Part shown: positions 50,401-64,000 of the stretch, in pieces
Layout of the letters: the number at the start of each line of letters is the position of its first letter
How positions within the stretch are numbered: the first letter of the stretch is position 1
Assembly (NCBI GenBank): GCA_949825025.1
Contig: OX463778.1
Location: 15,772,171 to 15,836,170 of the forward strand
Source: Siphlonurus alternatus
Lineage: Eukaryota > Arthropoda > Insecta > Ephemeroptera > Siphlonuridae
Direction of reading: 5' to 3'
Length of the DNA: 64,000 nt
Translations under genes and position numbers: made by a program
Notes under the pieces: generated by a model
The model's database searches: none
Seen by the model: the letters and a program-made list of their open reading frames with translations, nothing else
What the model was told of the DNA's origin: nothing

Positions 50401-52559
50401 TTTTAAATATTGATAGATTTAATTTTTTCTAAACAAATTATATAATTGCTTGATAAATTAATTCATCTTTGGACGAGTTTCACAAGTAAAAAAAAAAAGT
50501 TAATTGTTCTGTTTTATTAAAATAATCCATTTATAATATTTATATACATCGGGATTTTATATTATATATAATTGTTATAAGAGATAATTTCACCTGGAAA
50601 CATTTGTAATAAATATAAAACTATAAAGCTTAAAAAAATGTTAAAGAAATATTAATAACATTGTGTTATTATTTCAAATCCATTTTTATTTAATAATAAA
50701 ATAATTTTAATCTTGCATTTCTATTTCTGCTTTTCTATGATTAAAGTAAACAACAAGTTATCAAATTATTAAGATATGATGAAGGTAAAAAAAAAAAAAA
50801 AAATTAATATTAAATTGAAACATATAATATATTTCAATATATACTTATTTTGTATGTTATATTATTACCAATATCGTGGACGTTTGTTGGGATTCAATTT
50901 ATTCAATTTAAACAACAAACATTATTAGGTTATATAATATCAGAATAAAATTTCATTGGTTTATATTATTGGTTGATATTACTTGTTATGTCAAGAACTA
51001 TATTGTTATAGATTTAATCTATTCTGCACTTTCAAGGCTTCTTATGTAACTCAAGTTCCACTCGTGCAAAACAACAATAACAAGTAAAATTTTATTAATT
51101 GCCCATCAAGTTAGACAAAAAAAAATGAAACTTAAGAGTATTATTATTTGTACACCTAAAAATTATAACCCGCCGAAGGAGAAAAAAATCAGTCTACCTC
51201 TCTTTCTATGCTTTGAATTTTTAATTTTTCAGTGTAAAAAAAAAAATTACTTGATTAAGTTTTATTCAATGCGTTTCGTCCATGTTCTCAATAAGCTGTA
51301 ATCTTGATTACTTCTTTTCACTCTACTATATTAATAATAATATCTCTTGAGGAAGGTTTGCTAACATTTTCAGAGTGGACCATATCGATTGAATATATTT
51401 TTTCCTTTAAAACCAATTTATATGGATTTACATCCTGGGTGATTTTTTAGCAACGTGAATGTTGTTTAGTAATACATCTTCGTCAACGCCATGAATTCGC
51501 TTGGAAACGTGAACTTGACGTCGTAAAGTACGCCAAAGTCACGGTAATGTAAGTTCACCTTAACACAAATGATCGATGACGTAAAGATTTCGTTTTTATA
51601 AAGAGCTGACTAAAGAAGAAAATTACAAGCACTCAGAACAAGCGGTGGACAGAGATTTCTGCTGTGGGTGGTTCGAATCATGTTGACGACTTGCAGAATG
51701 CATGTGCCTGCAGTTTATCGCGTCCTCCAGATGCAGCAATGCACTGTAAATCTCTCTGCAATGCACTTTGCTGTGTATTTCGTATTTCAATATATCTATA
51801 TATCTCGTATCTTACAAAAAAAAAATAAAATAAAATGAAAGAAACCACTTGAAGGCAAATATATCAAATTTATTTATAAATATATAATATTATGTTATAT
51901 AAGATACGATATTGATTTAAAAATATTTAATCTATAAATTTTATGATGTAAATACAATGAAAAGTCTATACTTTTGAATATTTTTATTTTAAATATATTC
52001 TACTGTTTTTGTTATCGAATTAAAATTTAATTTATTTAACAAAATATTATACCTATAAAATAATAAGTGTAACATTATTTAAATATGACCTCCATATGCA
52101 AATGAAGTCTTGGAATACTAAATAGAACTTATTACTGAAGTACAAATGAATGCACTCAAGAATATCAATATTGAAGTCAGACGTACGAGGCCTTCATTAT
52201 AGCACTCTCAGGAACAAAATAGGTCAGATTTAATAGTTTCAAATATTAATTAATAAAATTAGAATTGATAAATGCTGAACATTTTATAGACGTAGTAACC
52301 AGAGATAAAGTTCTTGGCACTATAACCTTCATATTGTAAAATATTTATAAGAACTGTGAAGGTGTCTTGAAAAAGAAAATTCATCTCAATCGTTAATTGA
52401 ATTTGTATTAGTTGTACTGGAAAAATGTAGAAAATTATTATTACTATTTTAAAATAATTTAAATCCTGCTGATGTATTCAACTAACGTAAGAACTAAGAA
52501 GTATAAGAAAAATAGTCAAAGTCGAAGAATTGCAGTCAAAGTAATTTGATATTCGCGTC
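47434..52559. other. Non-genic stretch with one GC-richer patch
   Basis: Mostly AT-rich. The patch at 48870-49080 with two overlapping open frames is discussed separately. A-runs occur at 49336-49349 and 50787-50802. No repeats with recognisable ends were found. Confidence 0.5.
48877..49044 (+). other. Weak candidate exon or chance ORF (55 codons)
   Basis: A frame from ATG at 48877 to a stop at 49042-49044 encodes 55 residues with balanced composition (internal sequence MEATSVLSLDQESQLQILQ), unlike the K/N/I/F-rich chance frames elsewhere. A second, longer frame (128 codons, 48752-49138) overlaps it in another phase. An AAG|GTATTT donor-like site stands at about 49130. I recognise no domain, and the two phases cannot both be coding. 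It may be an exon of an unknown gene, a transposon remnant or chance. Confidence 0.15.
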
Positions 52560-52720
52560 AATTAGCCGGAAATGTGTCATGTTTTAGTTTTAAAACTTTT
52601 GAGATTGATTTGCAGTAGAAGTACTGACCATTGTGTGAAATTGCAATGCTGAAATATGAATAGGAAGAACAGGAACCCTGCATTTCCGCAGGGAATATAT
52701 CACATTAGTGTGACTTTACA
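52560..52720. repeat. Fragment related to the 42.8-kb hairpin element
   Basis: CAGTAGAAGTACTGACC, GTGAAATTGCAATGCTGAAA and ATGAATAGGAAG align with the interior of 42788-42968, followed by TTTCCGCAGGGAATATATC in place of TTCCGGAGGGAATATTATA. The left end of the element is missing. Confidence 0.65.
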
Positions 52721-57594
<4,874 letters not shown>

Positions 57595-59782
57595 GAGTCT
57601 ACCTGGACCTCATTTCTAGTTTATCATCAGAAATACAAAAAGGGAGGAGAGGGGGACTTCAACATAAAGGAATCCGATCAATCAGTTCGCTCAACCAGCT
57701 GACAATTCAATATATAGCTTTTTAGCAACACAAACTATTGAAGTTCTTTTGGCGCCTTTGGATCATTGTTTGATGCCAAGTTAGTAGCGACCCTAGTGGT
57801 AAGTGGTAAGAGTTGAACTACGTGTACACTATATTAAAATAAAAATTTAATGTCCTATCCGGCTATAATTTAACATGCCATGGCCGGATCGGACATTTTT
57901 ATTTGAATGGAGTGTATAAACATGCGTCTAGCGGGAATAGATTAGTTGTTTTCCATGCTCTGACAGCTGCAACGCATAATTTTACAGAATGCACAACATC
58001 ATAAGTATAATATATAGTTGTGACCTTCTAACAAGTAATAAAAATATTTCAACTTCGCAGACGTAATGTGATGTCTTTCATATAAATTTAGTCAGTTTTT
58101 ACGATTCTCGTCCAATGCTAATAGGTATTGCCACATTTTATTTACAACCGGCTAAAATTTCTGTTCCCATGCAGAGCCATCTATTGGTCCTCTATGTACT
58201 CAATTACGGAACTGTGAATGAATTCTGATATGATATGCCATGAATCAAAACAACCTTTAAATTATAGGACGTTATAAATGAATGCATCGATAACCTTCTG
58301 ACATTTGACATTTAAAAAGATAATAATAAACCCAGTTTCTTAGAAATCAAAGCAGGAAAATATATACGTCTTATCAATTTGCTGGTAATTTTACAAATTT
58401 AATTACTCCTTCTTTGAAATGCGTCATCGCTCACATTCATAAAGTATTTTCAGCCTACCATTTGTATAATATGACGCCATGAACTTTTTACTCTATCCTC
58501 CAATACAATTCTTATGGGAGACGCGTCTGACGTCAGAAAAGCAGTATAGGCCGATCCACTCATGAAAATTATTTAGTAAAATGATTCGCATCCAAATCCA
58601 AACATCGAAGCTTACTATTATCAAGTTTTTGGTGTAAAGTAATTCATTTTGATGTTACATTTCAATTTCCTTAAAGCTGTAACAATTCTTCCTTAAAGGT
58701 TTTAAAAGAGCTTTTACCTTATCATCCCCCCCCCCCGCAAAAAAATGATAATTAATGTTAAAAGTGTCGTAAACGTCACAAATTTTTGTTGCAATTATAG
58801 ACGTTATTATTCATGTTCATGTACATATAAGGTCTAAATTTTATCAAAATCTTGTTGTTTCTACGGCACATAAGTATACGTATATTCTAGGGCGACGAAT
58901 GTTATGGAGGTTTTCAATTAATTATACTTCAATATTTTTTTGTTCCTATAATATTCAAATATATAAATACAAAGTAATGATTTATGATTAAAGTCCTTCA
59001 AAAGTAAATTTAATGCTATCAAAGAGTTTTGGTGAGATTATAATAACATATACTATAATATATATATATATAAACTTTTATATATATGTATTATATAAAC
59101 TTGTTTTTCATGTGTTAACAAACATTACATTATAAATTCTTAGAAATTCTAGAAATAACCACTTTCATAGCCTTGATAATAATTATATTTATTATAATAA
59201 ATAATAAAACATTCTCAAAATCTGAATCTACGTAAATTGTTTAAATTTTAAGTTAACAAGTCTAGGTTTTAAACAATTGTTTGCTGATTCTTATATAATT
59301 ATCGTATTAAAATGTTAAATATTAATTTAATTTTCTGCTATTCCAGTATGGGATATTATATATCAACAACCAAGTTGGAGTGGTTGCTAGCGAACGTGAA
59401 CCCAGCAATGTTGACTGTGCACACACCGGCGTTTGCCTGCTGGCTACCTCTGCGCATATAGTGCATGCAGCAATACCACAAACACGTCCGTATACACTGA
59501 GAGAACAAAGGAGTGTGCATGTGACGTCACATCTTCATACCATCGAATTATATATATTTTTTATTATTTTTATCATATTTATGCACATTATATTATAGTT
59601 TATAAATTAGGTCTCTGTGGGCTTTTTCTATGGTATAATTATGTATTGTAGAGACCACCAGTTAAATGCAAAACTAGAACATTTAAGCTATTTTACTCAT
59701 CAGTGTTAAAAGTACGTAGCTTTTATGCAAATTTTAACTGCCTTGATGTCCTGCATGTAGTGGTCTTATTTCTTGTTATGTA
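57595..59782. other. Non-genic stretch
   Basis: AT-rich with the small hairpin at 57822-57922, a C-run near 58728-58736, and TGACGTCA at 58528 and 59522. A less AT-rich patch at 59375-59530 has two overlapping 72-codon frames; no domain is evident. Confidence 0.5.
57822..57922. mobile_element. ~100-bp hairpin MITE (GTGTACACT ends)
   Basis: GTGTACACTATATTAAAATA at the left mirrors the right end (GTTTATACACTCCATTCAAATA on the minus strand); inner AATGTCCTATCCGG pairs with ATGTCCGATCCGG. The loop holds TAACATGCCATGGCC. Inferred MITE, moderately diverged. Confidence 0.7.
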
Positions 59783-60128
59783 CAGTCAATAGCAGAAAGA
59801 ATAAAACAACAACGATCCTTTGTTGTTACGGTCCAAATTTTAAATTCCCTCCTTCTAGCTTATCACAGCTCTCTACTATAAGATCCAAAAAGGTGTGCCC
59901 CTCTCCTTATGGAACTATTCAGGGGTACACCTTTCTGGTTCTGATAGTAGAAGATGCAATTTCACTCCATCAACGATGCCCGGCTTGTTTGTTGAGTGGA
60001 CTGGCATCGTTGAGAGTGCAAAATTTATATTAAGAGAGCTAGCTGTGATAAGTTAGAAAATGTGAGTTTAAATTTTGTACCGTGACAACAAAATAGCATT
60101 GTTGTTCTATTCCTTCTGCTATTGACTG
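59783..60128. mobile_element. Tc1/mariner-like MITE folding into three hairpins
   Basis: Ends CAGTCAATAGCAGAA and the exact mirror TTCTGCTATTGACTG are flanked by TA on both sides (59781-59782, 60129-60130), the hallmark of Tc1/mariner insertion. The outer arms (about 59783-59882 and 60031-60128) pair through TTGTTGT, TACGGTCCAAATTTTAAA and CTTATCACAGCT blocks. Inside lie two further hairpins: 59873-59960 (AAAGGTGTGCCCCT pairing with AGGGGTACACCTTT) and 59964-60024 (CAACGATGCC pairing with GGCATCGTTG). No transposase is encoded. The 86-codon plus frame across it is incidental. Confidence 0.85.
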
Positions 60129-60130
60129 TA

Positions 60131-61480
60131 CAGTTTGTTAATATATGAAAATTTTGCATCAATGAATATTGTAGTACACATTTCAAAGGTCACATGAAGG
60201 TTGGTTATCGAGTGGGCGTGTATTTTGAGACAATTCGTAATTAAGGTCTATTTTACTAGCATGTATTTAGAATTTTGAACTTCTAGCTATGCCTATGAGA
60301 CTTTTTCTGATTATAATTCAAATGTAAAATTTCCCCCTTTCTTACTATATTTTTTTTTACTCTAATACCTCTTTATACTTACAATCTTACAATATATTAA
60401 ATAGTATAATATATTTTCAGTGTATGCAATTTGGTAACTCATCACCATCAAAATTGTCCTTACGGTTTTATGAACATCAGAATTCAGCAAACAATGCTAG
60501 TGGCAAATATTTAGCAAGCAGCTTTTGTACACGATATGTAACTGCTTGTTTTGTTTTTTTTTCTTTTTCAGAATGAATCTCTACTGTGTGTTTATTCTAG
60601 GGAGGAGGAAAATAGTGGTGGGGGGCGTGGCGAGCTCCATTACCTTTGATTGCAGTTGCCTGGGGGTCTATACGAAAGTCACAATCTTTGTTTGATGAGC
60701 GGGTTTAGCATTGTTGAAATAAATTCAATCCTTTGTCTGTTGTAAAGTTCTAAAAATGAGTTATTGAAAAATAATTTTCAATTTTCCTTTTGGAAAACAT
60801 TTTTTTATAATTTTCAAATATAAAAAATAATGAGATAAATTATATGAATGACGAAAACATAATATGATGAAGGGATATAACATAAAATATACCAAGGATT
60901 TATAAAACAACAAAATTTTCATAATAACAGTAAGAATTTATGAATTAAAATGCAGCATTTCACATGATAAATTTGCTAACAACAATTATTTGCAAATATA
61001 TAACATATATGTTATTGTGCGTAAAAAATAGTTTTTTTTTTTTGTTTGTTTTTTTTCATAAAAGAGTCTAATATCAACCATTAACTGTCAAATCAAGAGG
61101 GGAGTCGAATCAAAAAAAACAATTGCTAACTCTAATTGAAAATATTTAAATATCACTGTTATAATATTTTAATAACGACGCCAGAACTTTTGTAAATTAC
61201 ATGTCGTTCAGTTTAGACATTGAAATGTCAAAAAGTTTTGGCGGCTCATGCTGTGTCCGGGACACGGGTTCTGAAAGGCCTGACGGTTTGCGGCAATATT
61301 GATTGAACTGTCGTGGACACCTCGAAAAAACTACAAATTATTTTCTTTATATATTCACTAGCTTGTACCAACACATTAAAAAATTGATAGTACTTGTGTA
61401 GGTATGATTTTTGTAACAATATGCAAGATAATGATAGTTCTTGGCTTTAAATTCCATTACGGACACTTATTAAATATCGG
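60131..61480. other. Non-genic stretch
   Basis: AT-rich, with a GC-richer spot at 60600-60670 and another at 61240-61310. Nothing was recognised in either. Confidence 0.55.
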
Positions 61481-61654
61481 GGGACATTCACAAAGCACTT
61501 TAACCCCCACTTTAGCCCCGATTTTTAACCCTGGTGCTAAACATGGTACTAAACCAGGGGCTAATCATGTTAAGCTCATAGCTTAGCACCATGTTTAGCA
61601 CCAGGGTTAAAAATCGGGGCTAAATTGGGGGTTAAAGTGCTTTGTGAATGTCCC
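61481..61654. mobile_element. Hairpin MITE, ATTCACAAAG family, copy 5
   Basis: GGGACATTCACAAAGCACTT at both ends (mirrored), with ACCCCCACTTTAGCCCCGAT, TTTTAACCCTGGTGCTAAAC and their complements making an almost perfect 174-bp hairpin around a TAAACCAGGGGCTAATCATG centre. It shares the (G)ATTCACAAAG terminus with the 13.2-kb copy but has its own interior, so it is a related subfamily. Confidence 0.88.
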
Positions 61655-61678
61655 TCTTCAAGAATTAAATTTTTGCTA

Positions 61679-61769
61679 TACTCGTTGCCTTGGAAAATTT
61701 CCCACGTGTTATTCTTACTGGGTATGGAGATTAACAAAGCCGCAAATGGAAATTTTCTTAGGCACCGAC
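61679..61769. mobile_element. Hairpin MITE (TTGGAAAATTTCCCA family), copy 2
   Basis: TTGCCTTGGAAAATTTCCCA at the left and GTGCCTAAGAAAATTTCCAT on the minus strand at the right, with AGATTAACAAAGCCGCAAATG inside resembling ATTATTAAGGCTGCAAGTG of the 39.2-kb copy. The ends are diverged. Confidence 0.6.
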
Positions 61770-63761
61770 TGTACCATTCAGTCTATAGCAGCGTTAGCAA
61801 AGAAAATTTAATATACCACACCAATTGCAAATAACTTAAAGTGTTTGTGTCAATTCAGCTATTGAGCCAACGAGGTAAATATACTGTACACAGTTACACA
61901 CTATTCAAATTACCGATTTAATTAATACATGAAGGAAGTGGACATTTGTTTTGAATATAGTGTAAAATATTGACATTATTTGCGAGGAAAGAGAGAGGGG
62001 AAAGTCCATAATTAAGACGTAAACATGTTCAAGCACGTTGATAGACACGTTTTAAAAAGTTACAATTGCTGAATTTAAATATATATTATATTTTTATTAA
62101 ATCTTGTCACTGAAATTCTATTTGAAGCTGATTGTATAGCATTCGTGATATCTGTTGCCAGTAGTAGACTTGACACTAAAAGCAAACGTAATTTGCTCAC
62201 TGCAAATGGTTTCTATACCAATAGATAAATAATTATACTGTATATTTATATTTTATGTAATGTTATGTAGGACAAAATCTGTCCTTTGAAGTGTTATCTC
62301 TCTATTTCTCTCTCTTTCTCACTCTCCCTCCCCTGGCTTAGATTTTGACGAGTATAGCTAGCAGGTGCGAAAGGTGTATGTTATAATTCTAGTGAGAAGT
62401 GTATATGGATAGAATTGGGAACGATGCCAGACTTTGATCGATTTGACATAACGTATGCTAGGCAGCAGCAGAAAGAGCGAACAATCGTAATAAAAAAAAA
62501 AAAAAAAGTACGATGAGGGTCACCAGAAATTACTCACAATGTAATCTGTTCGAGGCAGTTCGCCAAATGAATTTTTCATTCGATAAAAATGAACAATTTT
62601 TTTATTTAAACCCATTGGCTATAGCACTGTGATATTTACTTCATTTATATGCAAGACACGATTTCAGTATAGCATTGTCCCTTGAGTCATTGGAATAAAT
62701 AACATTTCTACCCACAGAATTGTATTGTAGACAAATAACACACAATATTGTATTATAAAACCACCACGAAGCATTAATTAATATTAATGAACTAATGTGT
62801 TTATTATCAGATTAACACAAAAAAAAAAACAGTTTATGATGTGGTGCGCATTTATGGTATTTGCATGCTATTGAATTTAAAAAGCGTTTCAATGAAAACA
62901 CAGAATCTATTTTTATATTGAAATTCACTGATTTAAAAGGTGATATAGTTGTTTTACCTTAACAACTTAACATAATTATACATTTTTTTTTATATTGTTT
63001 TTTAAATTTGTAAATCATTGTAATCAGCCCTGTTATTTCATCTAATATATTACGCCTAATAAGTCGATAAGCCTTACCAAGTGTGATGAGATGAGTGATT
63101 AGTATAGTGCACGTTTATGGTCAAATTAACATCAAAATTCCTTGCGAACGCCTGAGGTATAAACTTCATTTCAATAAACAGTTCATGGAAATGTAGAGGA
63201 AAAGTATTTCTCCTCTCATGTTTTATACATAATTTAATTTGAATAAAGAGAAGTATAGTTTTAGATTATATTACATAAATTAATTATAAATACATTCATA
63301 AATGAAAAAAAAATAGCAATGAAATTTACATAATTTTAAAATAAGAGGCTATAACTTAAATTAGATATAGAACTTAGATATAGAACCTTAAATTACAGAT
63401 GAAAACATACATAAATTACAATTAAATGTTTCACACAGTGTTTCACAACTGATTAGCGTAGTAGGCAATGGGGTGATTTTTTTTATAAAACAAGGAAAAA
63501 CAAAACAATTAAGAAATTTACATTTATTACAAATTATTGTATCCTGCAGAATGTAAATAAAGATAATACAAGTTATCTATTATCAAAACAATTAATAGAA
63601 ATTAAATTAAATATGTCAACTTGCTGTGACTGAAAGAACTGTGGAAACTTTGTTCAAAAACAATTACTTAAATAGAGCAAATCATATCTGAATGGTAGCA
63701 CACAATTAAAGTTATTGCTGGTAACTATCCATGTGAATACATTAAAGTTAATATTAATATA
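61770..63761. other. Non-genic stretch
   Basis: AT-rich with an A-run at 62493-62507, a pyrimidine-rich tract at 62295-62335 and a small TTAGATATAGAAC duplication near 63360-63386. No gene is visible. Confidence 0.55.
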
Positions 63762-63893
63762 GGGCTGCAAGATTCACAAACTAAGATAACCAGGTTTCTC
63801 ATTAACCACGGCTAGCGTCATTTTAACTCAATGATACTAGTAATGAGAAATCTGGTTAACTTTCTGGGAAATTCCTTAGTAAATTGCATTCAT
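63762..63893. mobile_element. Hairpin MITE, ATTCACAAA family, decayed copy 6
   Basis: GGGCTGCAAGATTCACAAAC at the left and ATGAATGCAATTTACTAAGG (minus strand) at the right; the arms share AACCAGGTTTCTCATTA / AACCAGATTTCTCATTA. The right terminus has drifted. Length and motif order match the other family members. Confidence 0.7.
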
Positions 63894-64000
63894 ACTTATA
63901 TAATGGGATAAGTGTTCTCATTATTCTATAGTGCTTCTCACCACTCCCCACTGGAATGGATAAATTTCAAAAGCGACTTGGCACATGATGGCCTGCATGC

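Overview
This 64-kb window looks like AT-rich, repeat-laden intergenic or intronic DNA from an animal with a large genome. I found no protein-coding gene I can support. Open frames are short (128 codons at most), scattered over both strands, and either microsatellite translations or chance frames. There is no operon layout, no recognisable protein domain and no real rRNA gene. Four SINE fragments share a 3' body (motifs like GGTTTCCCAT and AAATGCTGGG) that I associate from memory with arthropod SINEs. I therefore lean to an arthropod (insect or crustacean), with moderate to low confidence.

Layout. 0-6.8 kb: AT-rich DNA with two foldback elements (570-998 and 1950-2246). 6.8-8.5 kb: the most striking object, a 1.7-kb foldback element. 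It carries a tRNA-like unit in each arm and a third, different one in its loop, each followed by a pol III-style T-run. 9.6-17.3 kb: a run of small hairpin (MITE-like) elements, one with a clear TAA target duplication and two with ATT. 17.3-24.1 kb: three SINE pieces, one with a 5S rRNA-like head and one interrupted by a hairpin element. 26.1 kb: a long AAAT microsatellite. 27.9 kb: a sequence that looks like an unoccupied relative of the 1.7-kb foldback insertion site. 34.3 kb: a fourth SINE piece. 36.5 kb: a 70-bp almost perfect palindrome with no loop. 39-47.4 kb: more paired hairpin repeats, a 148-bp CT microsatellite and a 235-bp hairpin element with 6-bp target duplications. 47.4-64 kb: mostly featureless AT-rich DNA, with a GA microsatellite, a Tc1/mariner-like three-hairpin element at 59.8-60.1 kb and further hairpin MITEs.

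No genes act together here. The biology visible is the accumulation of non-autonomous DNA transposons and SINEs with no transposase or reverse transcriptase present, so all would depend on enzymes encoded elsewhere. The palindromic octamer TGACGTCA (CRE core) occurs 18 times, about half in or beside these repeats. A few non-repeat patches combine it with CCAAT boxes or AP-1 motifs and could be regulatory, which is speculative.
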